Positions 11,525 through 23,665 of a stretch of DNA of 64,000 bases are shown in pieces; position 1 is the stretch's first letter; each line of letters starts with the position of its first letter. The notes beneath the pieces are model-generated. The model ran no database searches. It had not been told where the DNA came from and was given only the letters and a program-made list of their open reading frames with translations. The stretch lies in assembly GCA_946965045.2 (NCBI GenBank), contig OX337229.1, positions 3,658,001-3,722,000 of the forward strand, read 5' to 3'. The DNA is from Epithemia pelagica. Its lineage: Eukaryota; Bacillariophyta; Bacillariophyceae; Surirellales; Surirellaceae. The position numbers were made by a program, and so were the translations under genes.

Positions 11525-14485
11525 ATGTCGTATGATTACGATGCCTTGGTGTCCAAAGCACTCGACTTTCGTCATCGCGCCATGGGTGCTACAGCGGTCG
11601 ATGACAGTGAGGAGAAGATGGATCTCAGTGGAGATGATGAACCGGAGAAAACGACCAGGATGGATGCTTTGCAAGGAGCCATGACCACGTTTGATGAGCT
11701 GTCGCAACATTGTCCCATGACACCTCGTCTTTGGATTCTATACGGTGCAACTGCGTTTCAGTTTTGTCAAGAATTGGTACTTCAAAATGATGCTATTGCT
11801 CAAGAGCAAGAACGTCCTCCATCACATCAAGATCCGACGTCCACCGCCAATAGTATGGAAACTCAAATACAAATTCTGCAGTTGGGTCTGCAGGAATTTC
11901 CAGGTTCTCTCCTTCTTCATCTCAGATATGTGTACGTGTTACAATGGTTGCGAAGGTTGACTCAATCACTTCCACAACCAGAGGGACAGGAATTGAATAT
12001 TGCATTCGAAAGAGCCATTGAATTAGTTGGTTCTGGTTCTTTTTCTGACGATGGATCATTGGTGGTATCCCACTTCTACACTCCTCTGGCCAAACTTTAT
12101 GCGTCTCAGAAAAGGGGAGATGATCTGTTCCGTCTCCTAGTCCGTGACCAGGCCAGGCGTCCAGTTCCGAATGATGAGGTTGTTTGGTTTTATCAAAAAC
12201 AGTGTAAAACCGAAGGTATATCTTTGTCCTCCCTGGGCAAGCCAGATGATCAAGTGGACCATAGCCGGCGCTTTGTAGCAAAGCTGTACAATGGAATTAT
12301 TCAGTTACAGCATTACGAAGCAGAAATCCAGTCGATATTGCATGCTAATCAGTTGTTGCCGCCATGGAATCTTATCCCAGACAATCACAATGAAGACGGA
12401 GAAACGGAAACGAATGGTGAAGATGAATTCTGGAAAGTCGTGGCAGATCGAGCAGATACATCTCCTACATTTGGAATGGGGCACGGTGGAGTTGATCTAG
12501 CAGAAAGTTTTGTCTCGCTGGCGAGAGCTCTACACAATATCCCCGAGTCGTTGAGCAGTGTAGATGACGAAATCAATGAAGACGCTGTCTGGCAACAAAT
12601 GGTTGGGGATGCGACCAAATTGTGTCTTTCAGTATATGAACGAGGTGTCGCAGAATGTCCCACAGTCGAACTAATCTGGTTGTCCTACCTGGATTACCTT
12701 GAGCTTAGGGTTGCATCACACCATAAAGAGAGCGGTGGTGACGGGGTCCAACTGTCATCATCAGAACAGTTAGTGTCCGTCGCGCAACGTGCTTGTAGAA
12801 ACTGCCCCTACAGTCTCGTCTTGGCTGAGCGACAACTCCACATTCAAGGCTTCTTGGCAGACAACAATTTTGTGATCTTGGATCCGGATAAGCTCATGAC
12901 TGAAATGGTAAAACCAGCTGTCAGTTCGAAGTTTCTACCTTCGGAGCATGCCACGGGGAAGCTTTACCTTGCTGTTTTGCGGATTATTCAACGCCGAATT
13001 TTTTCACTGGTCGTCTCGGAGGAAGCTGATTTGGACGCCTTTGATATTGCATTGGACCCATCAAAACGACATAAGCTTAAGCTCAACAACAGGACATTAC
13101 CACATGACGTGTGGACTGAAATTCAAGACCTTTGTCAGGATTGGATAGATTTGAGTAGCACAATGGAAGAAGAGTTGGCCAAATCGAATAACAAAGTATC
13201 GGCAACGACGCGTTCTGTCTTGTTCGAGCAAAGAGCGGCGTCCATGCAACATGTCATACAACCAGTGTTGCATTCTTCCTGCGTGCCAAGGACGACAGTT
13301 TCTGATGATACTGTCGACGATGACATTTTGCGGTTTTTACAGAAGGCTGTTAAGCTTCAGAATCCATGCCATCCTGATACACAGTTATCCTATATTCGTC
13401 ATTACTTCCTTGGAAAGGTGCCACCTACCAACGCTGTTGACGTGGTCATTCGACTATGCAATGTCCGATTCCTATTCCACAGCGCGGTGAGTGCAACTGC
13501 GAACATGAACAATACCAATTCGTTGTTCATTCGTGACCACCACACTGCATTCCGACAGCTAGCCGATGAGTGGATGCAGTTTGAAGACTTTTTTGGATCA
13601 CAAAAAAGTTCTTTAGAAGCAAAGAAAGTGATTCAGAAGAAACTCGGGAAATTTCATGCCGATGCAGACCGAGGTAAGAAATCATCCGGCAAACTAGTCA
13701 CAAGTAGTGTTAACGTCCATACAAAAGTGGAAAAGCAGTTCAGTTCTAAGAAAGCGGAAATGACATTGCCAGAAGATAACCCTTCAGAGGTGGAGGTTTC
13801 CAGGGAAGGAATCACTGCAGACGTTACCACTGACATTATCGAACAACATCGGCCTGCTAAGAAAGCTCGCGTATCTCTTGGGAATCAAATAAGAGAAGCC
13901 GAGATCGATGGTAAGCATGTTGAAAGTGGTTTGACTTCAATTGCGGAAGATTCAAAATTTTCCGTTGATTTGAAAACAGTCAATGTCGTCAAGGTGGGAA
14001 ACCTCGTATTTCCCGCTCATCCTTTCACAGTTCGCGTATCTAATCTCGCAGAGGGAGTCCAAGATATGGACTTGGTCGATCTTTTCCAATCATCGAAAAC
14101 CGGGTGTGGGCGTTTGGTGCATGCACGAGTTGTCCGAGAAAAGAAAGGAAAATCGAAAGGGTGGGCTTTGGTACAGTTCGAGGAGAGAGATGGAGTGGAC
14201 AAAGCCTTGGAATTGGACGGGAGAGTGGGACTTCACGAACGAATAATCTCTGTGCAAAGATCGCACACTCCTGCTGTCCCAAGTATCGTTCCTCCTGGCA
14301 TGCATCGCGTGAAGCCACAAGGACAGGGCAAATTCACAAAACGCAACGAGAAAAAGAAAACTATAAAGCATGAAAACCATGTAGTCTCTCTTCCGAATGA
14401 GGAGTCGACTGGAGATCAAAGGAAACAACAGAACTTTGCGACACTAGGTTTAATTCCACGCGGCATCCGGAAGTCGCGCAATTAA
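11525..14485 (+). CDS. SART3/Prp24-like U4/U6 snRNP recycling factor
   Basis: A single exon of 986 residues starting at ATG 11525. The N-terminal two thirds are helical and carry HAT (half-a-TPR) type segments, for example YERGVAECPTVELIWLSYLD and RACRNCPYSLVLAERQLHI, with the Trp/Tyr/Pro spacing of that repeat. A basic, disordered linker with a nuclear-localisation-like stretch (RPAKKARVS) leads to one RRM at about residues 833-915 (FTVRVSNLAEGVQDMDLVDLF, KSKGWALVQFEE). The extreme C-terminus, NFATLGLIPRGIRKSRN, sits where SART3 and Prp24 carry their Lsm-interaction motif. Family knowledge: these proteins anneal U4 and U6 snRNAs after each splicing round. Only one RRM is evident here, whereas SART3 has two and Prp24 four, so a Rna14/CstF77-type HAT protein is a weaker alternative. 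Confidence 0.72.
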   Translation: MSYDYDALVSKALDFRHRAMGATAVDDSEEKMDLSGDDEPEKTTRMDALQGAMTTFDELSQHCPMTPRLWILYGATAFQFCQELVLQNDAIAQEQERPPSHQDPTSTANSMETQIQILQLGLQEFPGSLLLHLRYVYVLQWLRRLTQSLPQPEGQELNIAFERAIELVGSGSFSDDGSLVVSHFYTPLAKLYASQKRGDDLFRLLVRDQARRPVPNDEVVWFYQKQCKTEGISLSSLGKPDDQVDHSRRFVAKLYNGIIQLQHYEAEIQSILHANQLLPPWNLIPDNHNEDGETETNGEDEFWKVVADRADTSPTFGMGHGGVDLAESFVSLARALHNIPESLSSVDDEINEDAVWQQMVGDATKLCLSVYERGVAECPTVELIWLSYLDYLELRVASHHKESGGDGVQLSSSEQLVSVAQRACRNCPYSLVLAERQLHIQGFLADNNFVILDPDKLMTEMVKPAVSSKFLPSEHATGKLYLAVLRIIQRRIFSLVVSEEADLDAFDIALDPSKRHKLKLNNRTLPHDVWTEIQDLCQDWIDLSSTMEEELAKSNNKVSATTRSVLFEQRAASMQHVIQPVLHSSCVPRTTVSDDTVDDDILRFLQKAVKLQNPCHPDTQLSYIRHYFLGKVPPTNAVDVVIRLCNVRFLFHSAVSATANMNNTNSLFIRDHHTAFRQLADEWMQFEDFFGSQKSSLEAKKVIQKKLGKFHADADRGKKSSGKLVTSSVNVHTKVEKQFSSKKAEMTLPEDNPSEVEVSREGITADVTTDIIEQHRPAKKARVSLGNQIREAEIDGKHVESGLTSIAEDSKFSVDLKTVNVVKVGNLVFPAHPFTVRVSNLAEGVQDMDLVDLFQSSKTGCGRLVHARVVREKKGKSKGWALVQFEERDGVDKALELDGRVGLHERIISVQRSHTPAVPSIVPPGMHRVKPQGQGKFTKRNEKKKTIKHENHVVSLPNEESTGDQRKQQNFATLGLIPRGIRKSRN

Positions 14486-14594
14486 AGATGAATTGCAGTC
14501 GGCACAAAGGAAAGCGAGAGAGATCTGGATACAATGCGCATTGATCGACCCACGAGCTTCGTCTCCAGCAGAAAAAACCATTGGTGGCCAGGGG

Positions 14595-15302
14595 TCAACC
14601 TCCACCGCGACCTTGGATTGCAGCCTGTGGAAAAAGCATTTGAGTTATCAGAAGTGACGATTTATACTCTATCAAGCGACCTCAGGACTCACCAGCAATC
14701 CGCCCCTTCCACCCCCACCACCTCCATCTCCTCCACCTCGTCCTTGAATGGCAGCCTTTAACACCATATAAAGTGAGAAACAGATCTCTGGGTTTAGAAT
14801 ACTAAAAAAACGAAGACGAAAATAAACTCACGAGAAGGCCACCACGTCCTCCGCCTCCGCCATCACCTCCATCTCCGCCCCTTCCTCTACCTCTTCCACG
14901 GGCGCCCGAAATGGCATCTGGAAAACACATAAACAAGATGAATTGAGTACCAATGTGTGTCCGATTTGCTGGCGTGAAGTTTCTCTAGTAGTAAGTATCT
15001 TACCAAGGAGGCCTCCGCGGCCACCCCCTCGCCCACCTCTGCCTTTACCTTGGATGGCATCTGTATTAGTCACAATAACAGTAAGTAAAAGATCTACTTT
15101 TCAGCAAAATGACCACAAAATGCGTAGCTTACCGAGCAAGCCTCCGCGACCACCGGAATCGCGGCCACGACCTCGGCCCCCACTGATCGCATCTGCGTAA
15201 TCAAAAGTGCATTTCAAGGCGAAAACCTGGGTTAGGTAAAGAAATGGAATCTCCTGCAAGTAAAGTTTCTTACTTACCAAGCAAGCCGCCACGGCCACCA
15301 CG
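14595..15302 (-). repeat. Tandemly duplicated mini-exons encoding RGG/GGLLG modules
   Basis: After the long first exon, five exons of 60, 57, 86, 63 and 30 nt each begin with (D/A)AI(S/Q)G and, except for the truncated last one, end with RGGRGGLL or GGLL. They are separated by introns of 85, 72, 86, 76 and 68 nt. The first three introns are phase 1 and the last two phase 0, so each module can be read through without shifting the frame. The end of the long exon (GGRGGRGGLLG) is the same module. Confidence 0.85.
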
Positions 15303-18300
15303 CCCCCCGGGAGGTCCTGTCGGTGCTGCTTCAGCCGCAGGTGCCTCTTCCTCCTTCGGTTTCATCTTCTCCTCGACTTCCTTCTTCAGGTCTTCCACCT
15401 TCTTCAGTTTCCTGGAGCGTTCGGGTCGCTGAACACCAAGTTTTGCGAAGAGATCCGTGTTCTTGCCGTGCAGCTCGGAAAGCATTCCTTCCAGCAACTC
15501 AATTGTCTTCTCGATACGAGTGTCCTTCGAACCGCTATCCTTCATGCGTTTTCTGATGAATGCAAAGAATTCGTTTGCAGCTTCATACACTTCGTCGGCC
15601 AAACCAGCCTCGACAGAACTACGGATATCCTCAGCGTCACCACCTGCTTTCTTTTTGCCCGACACCTGCATACCTGATCGCTGGGCGAAGTCTAAAGTGG
15701 AAAGCTTCAGTTCATTAATAGCATCCGTGAAGTTGGCAACCTCCTTCTTTGTGTCAGCGTCAGTCATATTATCGCCCTTATCAATCACAACCTCGAGCCA
15801 TTTCATCACGTGGTTCTCCATACGATCCATGGCTTCATCCATGGCCTCACAACTTCCATTGGCTTTCGACACTTGCAGCAATTTGCCTTTGTAATGCTTC
15901 TTCAGAAGATCCGCACGCTCGTTCGCTTTCTTCTCTCTGGCTAATTCTAATGCTTCTTGCATTGCCTTGGCTCCTGGGTCATCCGCGTCGGCTTTCTTTA
16001 CGTCCGATACTTCGAACTCTGCTTCGTCCGTATAGCCATAATCTCCATCGTAGTCAATAATTTTATCGGCTTTGATCGGACACTGTTTTCCCAGAAGGGG
16101 GCATCCCTGGTGGTTCTCTGGTGGGCCATACTGCTCTATATGTCTCTCATAGGGTGCAAGGTTCTCCTTGAAATTGTTTTTCATCATCTGGTACCAGGTC
16201 CATTTTCGCTCCGTCATTTTCTCAGATTTGTTCTTCTCCCACTTTGGTCCAAGTGGCTTTAAGTGGTGGTACAGCGCGCGCCGCTCTGTTAATGTCAAGC
16301 CGGTGACTCGCATGTTCTCCAGTGTCGACGGATGCATTCGTTCCAAGTCGTCAGGGTTTATTCGGAGACATTGTAGAACGTTTGTACGCTTGAACTTCTT
16401 TGCAATCGCCTTTGGCAAGAACTTTCCGTTTGGTGAGGGGTTGTTGGTGAGATCGGCTTCGCTCATGTGACGAATCTTGACAGGCATGTGTCGCCTTATT
16501 TTCTTAACAGCTTCGAGATTACCCGGAGCGTTGTCGTCTTCCCATTTTTTCTCAAGTCTGTCTTGTTCTGCTTGATACTCTTCCGTTAACATTAACGCAG
16601 TGTTGTACCTTTCCATCTGTTGCTCCAGTTTGAAGTACTCTTCACGAAGCCTGTTTTGTTCCTCCTTATCCGCAACTGTCACATCACTTCCGCCGATTTC
16701 TCCCATTCTCTTGGCTATCTCCTCCACCTTCAACTTAGCTTCAGAATAGTCGATATCCTCGGCAATCGCAACACCTGCTTGAGCAAGTTGCTTCTCCAGT
16801 TTCTTTTGTCGTTTTTCGGCTTCTTGTAGTCTGTTCAGAAGAAGCTCCATGTCACCTGCTTGCAACTTGTTCAGAAGCGCTTTCATATCCATGTCCCCTA
16901 GAGCAGATACAGCTCGAGCGGCATCAGCCAGTTTGGAATCGACGACCTCTTGGCCATCTGAGATTTCCGAATACTTCTTCGATGGATCCATGGCTTGACC
17001 TGGGTTCCCAGCTGGCACTTCAACCTCAAACATACCCTCAGGCTTCGCCTCTCCACCACTGCCGTTGGCATGATTCAATACAAAACTAGATGCTTCTCCT
17101 TTCTCCTGTTTTTCTTTTACCATCTTTTCAAGCTCTTCTTTGCTCTGACCCGTGGCATTTGCTATCTCATCCAACGACATGAGTTTTTTCACACCTTTGC
17201 CCCCCTCACCGTCACCAACGCTGACGGTGAATTTGTCTTCGGGACTAGCCTTTAACTCTGCCGCTGTCGCAACAGGAGGTGCTGGTGCACTATCATCAGA
17301 CACCACGACAACGTAGGCCGCTCCACCAGGTTGTGTAGGAGTAGCTGCAGCTTGAGCAGGGCCCAAAGCTGGAGTCACCGGAGAAGGTGAACCGAGCACC
17401 GCAGCAACTATCGTTGCATCCACGCCGTCTTGTTCCATCTTATGATTTACAGCATCTTGCGGCATGCCCATTTTCAACATTTTTCGATACTTGGAGGCCG
17501 TTTCTTCTTGCTCACCTGACAACTGAACTGTTTGGTTGGTCTGGGGTACGGGTTCCGCTGAGGCAGGTGCACTTTGACTACTTCCAAGTACAGCATCTAT
17601 GATAGAAGAACTCACTCCCTCTTGTGTCATTTTTTGCTTGACAGCATCCTCTGGAAGTCCCATCTTAAGCATTTTGCGAAACCTAAATGCGACCTCTTCG
17701 TCTTCAGGCGACAATGTTGATGGTTTTGACATAACAAGCATTGACGTCAGTGAAGAAGAAGAAAACGTACGTCCTTGACCTCGTTCTGCTGGCGCGTTAA
17801 AAACTGCCGACATAACTTTTTCGCTGACACCCTCACTGGCCATCTTGTGCTTCACAGCATCAGGGGGGAGACCCATGCCCAACATTTTCCGGAATCTAAC
17901 TGCCACAACTTCTTCATCTTCCGTGAGAGAGGATTGGTCCTTGGGCGAGGTTGTAGAAGAAGAATCTGGCGCACGAGAAGATTGCGACTCTTCGTGAAAA
18001 ACTGCTGTGATTATTTTGGAGTCGATTCCTTCAACGACCATCTTGTGTTTGACCGCGTCGCCCGGAAGGCCCATACTCAACATCTTGCGGAATCTACTAG
18101 CCGTTGCCTCTTCCTCGTCAGATAATTTCGCTGGGTCACTGGTTTCAGTCGTCGATGGTGAAGGAGCAACTACTTCACCACCAACGACTGCTGTGATGAC
18201 TCTCTGACTGAGTCCCTCGGCTACCATCTTCTGGCGGACGGCATCTTCTGGGAGACCCATTTTGAGCATCTTTCGAAACTTTCCTGCTGCCTCCTCCTCC

Positions 18301-20768
18301 TCACCCGACAGTGTGGATGCTGCAGATGTTGCAGCGTTTGCGGCAGTCCCGGAGACTTCGCGATTTAGAACGGAATGAATGATAAGAGGACCGACTCCAT
18401 CCTGGACCATCTTATGCTTAACTGCGTCATCAGGTAATCCCATCGTGAGCATCTTTCTGTATGTCTCCGCAATTTTCTCATCTTCTGCAGATAGGTTAGA
18501 TACAGGGCCAACAGGACCGTTGTCTTGAGCGACAGGGCTCTTTCCCGCTACTGAGGCGGAACCAGATCCTGGTTTGCGGACCCGCCGGACGAGTTTGCCA
18601 TCCGCCCGTCGATAAACCTCTCCTTCTTGTGCTTGTGATGAGGTCGAGGTCCCTTCCCGTGTCTTTCTGATCCGTCGAACTTTCTTACCATCAGCACGGA
18701 TTACAATTTCACCTTCCGGGGTCGATTTGATGACACGGTCTCCAGCAACGGTAGCCGCTTCATTAACAGAACCATCAGAACCCAGCGCTCTAGATTTTGG
18801 CCTTCCATCGAGGAGGGCAGACAAAGTCCGGCCACCATCGGACTGGCCAAGAGACTTCTTTGGAGAAGATTCATGAGAAGACGGGAGTGTGACAGAGCTG
18901 GACGACGAAGCAGCTCTTCCTGATGGTGTCCGCCGAACCCGTCGGACCTTTTTGCCATCTGGTCGAATGTAAATTTCACCGTCTTGCGTGGGGGTCGATC
19001 CAGACACGGACGCGCCTCCATATTTGGGTGCTCCTGGGTTATTTCCAGGCTTGTCCAAGAATCCTGCCAGATCACCTGCGGGCGATTGTGCTGTCCCGCT
19101 AGTCGTCCGTCGAACTCGACGAACCTTTTTACCATTTTTGTTGATATACACCTCACCCTCCTCCGGTTTCTTTGACGACGATGATGAAGGAGTGGAAGTT
19201 GCACCAGTGACGGTGGCGGCTCCGCTCAACTTGGGACCATCACTAGATGACTTGGACAGGAAGGATCCCAAACCAGCAGATCCACCGTCGTTGTTTGCTT
19301 TGCTTGACGTTGTTCTTCTTACTCTTCTTACCTTCTTTCCGTCAGCACGAATGTATATTTCTCCCTCGCCAGCTGCACTACTATTGCTGCTTGCGTTGCG
19401 CCCGTCGCCAGCTACCGTTGCGGAACCACTCTTCTTTGACCCACCCGAGCTGCCGTTTCCCAAAAAGTTGGAAAGTGAAGATTGCTTGCCTTGAGATGGG
19501 GCGGCCTCCTTTGTCGGAGCCATTTCCCTGCTCGCCCCAGTGTCGCCCGAAGCGGATACTGAGGAGGAAGAAGACTTCCGCACGCGGCGCACTTTCTTGC
19601 CGTCTGCCCGAATATACACATCGCCTTGAGTGGCGGGGGTGGAACCGGCAACGGAAGCGCTTGCCAATCTACTTGGTTTTGTGGGGCTTCTGTCCCTACT
19701 TTCCAAGAATCCCCCTAGGCCACCCTGAGACTTTTGAGGAGAAGCAGGGCCACCCAGGCCACCCAATCCACCAAGGGACTTTTGAGGAGAAGCAGGTCGC
19801 TGTTCACCAAGTTTGGAAGACGAGTTTGACCTCGACACGGATTTGACCGGGGAGTCCATGTCTAATGAAGACGAGGTCCCTGTTAGCTTTGACCGTGAAG
19901 GAGATTTTGTTAGCTTTGATGATGATGGAATCCTTGTCATTTTCGAAGGTGATTGAGATCTCTTTGATGGTGATGAGGACCTCGATCTACCAGACCTGGC
20001 AGACTCCCCACCTACTGAATCTCCTGACATTGATCGTCTCATCATCTCCCCCCCGACGGAAGCAGACGACTTACGTACACGCCTTACTTTTTTGCCATCT
20101 TTGTTGGTATAAACGTCGCTATCCTTCGATTTGGCTGACACACCCGATGCCGAACGTCCTGAAACACTATGACTGGTTCTTCGACTTTCTCCTCCACTTT
20201 GGCGGTTAAGGAAACTCCCCAAGTCTTTCTTCTTTGATTTAGACGGCGAAGCAGGTGAAGACGGTGACGGTGCCTGTTCACTTGGTGGATTCCCGGCTTG
20301 AGAGGACTCCGAAACAAGTGCACCAACACTTCCAGAAGAAGACCGGCCAACCTTGCGAACTCGTCGGACCTTCTTTCCATCGGGGCGAATGTATATTTCA
20401 CCATCCTGCTGAGAGGAATTCGAGGAAACTCGGTCTCCAGCAACAGTTGCAGAACCACTTTTCCTTGGACTAGCAGAACCCGATCCCAGAAAATTTCCAA
20501 GACTGCTCTTTTTCCCAGTGTCAACAGAAGCCAAGCTATTCGATGATGTGTTCTTCTTCACTCCTCTTGTTTTTTCAGCTGATTTCCCTTCCGCTGTCAA
20601 ACTTCTATCACTTGGAGTCCGCTTCACAACTTTTTTCACGCGCCGAACCTTCTTCCCGTCCGCACGGATGTATACTTCACCTTCCGGTGTGTTGCCTCCA
20701 ACCGTCGCCGCAGATGTTTGCCTGGCACCAGAGGATTTCGTGTCAAGAAATGATCCCAGATCAGACAT
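14595..20768 (-). CDS. Giant repeat protein with GKKVRR motifs, CCDC53-like motifs and RGG mini-exons
   Basis: Six exons, 20768..15278, 15192..15133, 15060..15004, 14917..14832, 14755..14693 and 14624..14595, give 1,929 codons. The start is ATG 20768 (MSDLGSFLDTKSSG). Residues 27-732 hold nine copies of a basic unit of the form (V/I)Y(I/T)xx(D/N)GKKVRRVRK, each followed by a Ser-rich linker and often by a GSFL/NFL phrase. Residues about 763-1126 hold six copies of a helix-turn motif like FRKMLKMGLPEDAVRQKM, resembling the motif in WASH-complex CCDC53 and some formins. Residues about 1290-1800 form a coiled-coil and conserved globular part (PSTLENMRVTGLTLTERRAL). The C-terminus is a chain of Gly/Arg modules, one per mini-exon. 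An actin or cytoskeletal scaffold is a guess from the CCDC53-like motif, and no enzyme domain is visible. The DNA of the repeats is divergent, so the copies are old. Confidence 0.85.
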
Positions 20769-21568
20769 GACTGGAAACCGATTGTACAAGAATCAAGTTT
20801 GACCAAGCAGTGAATGATACGAATACGCGGTGGTCAGCTTTCCGCTAAGATCCAGAAACCTGACGAATGAGCAAAGGTTTCGAAAGACCTTCGTAGACTG
20901 GTGACCCGAACCTCTTAACACGGATACAGCCCAGTTACAGAGAAGTGTTGTCGAAAATGCCTGACAATGGACGAGGGGTCTCCGTTGGCATTCACCTCTT
21001 GCTCTCCAGTCTTTTCCTCCAGCAAATCCGAGTTGAAAGATGAGATAAGAGTTTAAGAGACCGCTCTAATGACACAACAAAAACCCGAAAAGGTCATTTT
21101 ATAGTCGAATTCCATTTGCTCCACAGTTCAATTGGAGAAGAATGGAATCCTCGGGGTTGATCTTGGTCTTACGCGAGGCGAATGGGAGCTCCTTGGGAGC
21201 AAAGGAGAAGGCAACTTTGAAATTTAAATATATGCGCCACGACCGAAACATCACAAATGAATCACGGGCAACTCCTACCCTCTCTATTGTAGACCTAGAG
21301 ACCTAGCTCTAGAGATGCGATGACTCGAAGATAAACGTGCGCTTGAAAGACAAACACTTGTTCAATAGTCGTAGCAAACTCTAATGGAATTAGACCCATT
21401 CCGCTGCTCCAAGTGCATTAACAGACAGACCATACATTCATCGATTCATGATTCTAATAGCCATGCTGTCAAACTCATGACGAAGCACAAAGACAGAATA
21501 ATATACGCTAGCGCTAGCTATACAATGTTTCTCGTAAAACCGAGAAGTACGTCTTCCACATTTTGGTT
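20769..21568. other. Intergenic region (800 bp)
   Basis: This is the 5' flank of the giant repeat gene on the left and the 3' flank of the transporter on the right. It contains an A/T-rich box near 21220 (GAAATTTAAATATATG) and short CTAGAG direct repeats near 21290-21316. No coding region was found. Confidence 0.5.
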
Positions 21569-23605
21569 TCAGACGATATCTCCAACAATGGCAATTGTTA
21601 TCGATATAACCGCAAAGACAAGGAGTGCTTGCAGAGCTCGCACCTGGTTTTGAGTCGAGTTCAACGAAAAACGGCCATATACAGCAATAGAGCCCGGAGC
21701 TGTCGATCGCTTAACCACGTAGAGTGCCAATGCCAATGGAAGAATAAAGGCGACCAAGCTGGTGAAAAGAATTCCACCCCATGACAACAGACGAGTGATA
21801 AACTTGCCGTTGTACAGAAACCCTTCACAAAGAGCCGACATTGTTAGCATCTACAGGAAAGGGAATCATCAATCGATGGCTTGGCATTACTTACAAGAAA
21901 TGCCAAAAGGAAAGTAGACCGCAAAGACGTTGCTCGTGAATCGAGAACACAACGGTTGCTGATAGAGGCCACCCGTGCCGATCAGATTCAGTCTGGCCCA
22001 TACTGAGAACAGAGGAATCCCCAAGCCAATAATGAAGAAGGCAAAAACACAAGCGCCGAGTTGTATGAGCACACCACCCGCTCCCGACATGAGAGATGCC
22101 AGCATATTACTCGACACATGCGGCATGGCAAGACGCCCCAACACTCCAATGGCAATGTACAAAAATGTGGAAAAATAGCTGCTCCCGTAAACAACAATGG
22201 GAACGTCCACATGCGGCTGACGTTCATAGAGCCATGCTGGTACTGCGATTACCAGTGCGTAATTAAATAGGACAACACCGAACAGATTTTCCCACTTGTG
22301 TCCCCACCAAAACTCTGAGCTATTCCAAACAAACCTCGAGTGGTCGTCAACATTCATATCAGCCGTTGAGGAAGCAGATTGGTCTGAAGTCACAGCAGAA
22401 CTATATTCAGAGAATGGTTCATTTGAGGTCCATATCATGATCGCAAACTGGATGAGGAACTGTAAGGATGTTAACAGGAGAACCAGGAAGGCCAAGATCT
22501 GCCATGCCGCATTTTCCTTCAGATCATTAAGGGCAAGAGGCAAGAATCCAATCGTTGTAAGAAGTGTTCCCATGGTCAACAGAATGACATTATCCTCGTG
22601 AAGAACACCGGAAAAGGGAAGACAACGACCGACTCTCAAGTTCTCAGGCGGACATTGCAATGAGTTCCAAGAAATCCACTCTGACCCGTTCCCAACCTTC
22701 AGGGCAACAGTACCAACTGTATGGCCCAGAATTGTATCAACAACTTGAGCAGTGTCGACAATAGAGCTGATGTTGAGACAAGTAATGCAAGCCCAGAACA
22801 GAAAATGAGAAACATAAAACCACGGTCGGCGTCCCCAGTAGTAAGAGAACGCAGAGCTGAACTCCACCTCACTTTTAAAATCATGATTATAGAGCACTCT
22901 AGGCGGGGCTGAAGAATCTGTGTTTTGCCTGGATGACGGAATCTTGGAGATGGAGTCAGCCATGTGAAGAGAACAAAATGCCGATAAAAAGCAAACGAAA
23001 ACAAGAGTGAACGTCGTTGGTATTATGCCACTTTCTGCAAAGGCAGCTGGGAGTTCAAGCATTGCTGGCCCGGTCAGTGAATTGACCTGTGGGAACCAAA
23101 AGTGGGTAAAATGAGTCGGGTCTTGCCTCAAGGACAGGTCTCAAAAGGTCAAAGAAAAAGAACTCGTCATTGTACTCACGGCTATGGCATAACTTCCCAA
23201 GTAACCAATCGATCCTGTGTGTTCCGCAACCACATCGCTCATTCTCCTGGAGAGCTGACGAAACGATTGTGACAGATTTCTGATCGATCTCTTGATGTGT
23301 CCATCGCTGTTATCATGGTTGCTGCCGTTGTAGTTCAACAGACAATTTTCTCTTGCCGTCGGAATGCTATCCTCTTCTATCCGTAGAGAGGCGTCGAGGA
23401 GAGGAGTGGATTCCACATCACGTAACCCTTCCAGTTCAGTACTGTGGCTACCATTCGTTGGAGATTGACTTTTGATCCATGGAAATGCCATGTCCATGGT
23501 ATAGCGTTGGAGATAGGGCACCTTTTGTTCTTTTCGTCGCCTTCGAGTTTTTTTGAGTGGTGAGTGGCGAGCTGTTAACGCAGCTTTTTCTCGCACTTCA
23601 GTCAT
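21569..23605 (-). CDS. AAAP-family amino-acid/auxin permease-like transporter
   Basis: Three exons, 23605..23180, 23086..21895 and 21822..21569, give 624 codons, 623 residues. Intron 1 (GTGAGT...CCCACAG) is phase 0 and restores the sequence GYLGSYAIAVNSLTGPAM, typical of the first helix of eukaryotic amino-acid permeases. Intron 2 uses donor GTAAGT and acceptor TTTGTGAAG (72 nt, phase 1). The N-terminal 120 residues are polar, cytosolic and basic. They are followed by about ten or eleven hydrophobic helices, including ITCLNISSIVDTAQVVDTIL and WAFxxYALVIAVPAW-like FNYALVIAVPAWLYE. A large loop near residues 350-400 contains a Ser/Glu-rich insert. The family moves amino acids with protons across the plasma or vacuolar membrane, and the substrate cannot be read from sequence. 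Start codons of this gene and the BSD gene are only 60 bp apart, so they must share a promoter region. Confidence 0.82.
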
Positions 23606-23665
23606 CTTTTAGAAGGGATTAGTCCCGTTGGAAGGAGCTTGACCTTGAGTCACTAATTCACCGTC
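23606..23665. promoter_or_regulatory. 60-bp bidirectional promoter/5' UTR region
   Basis: Only 60 bp separate the start codons of the transporter (-) and the BSD protein (+), so both 5' leaders and core promoters must lie in or overlap this segment, or extend into the neighbouring gene. No TATA-like box is visible. Confidence 0.6.

Noticed and set aside
21823-21894. Apparent frameshift near the 3' end of the transporter gene
   Set aside because: Using the TGTAG acceptor at 21851 leaves the last exon out of frame and an intron of only 44 nt. Using the AAG acceptor at 21823 gives a 72-nt intron in the correct phase, so no frameshift is needed.
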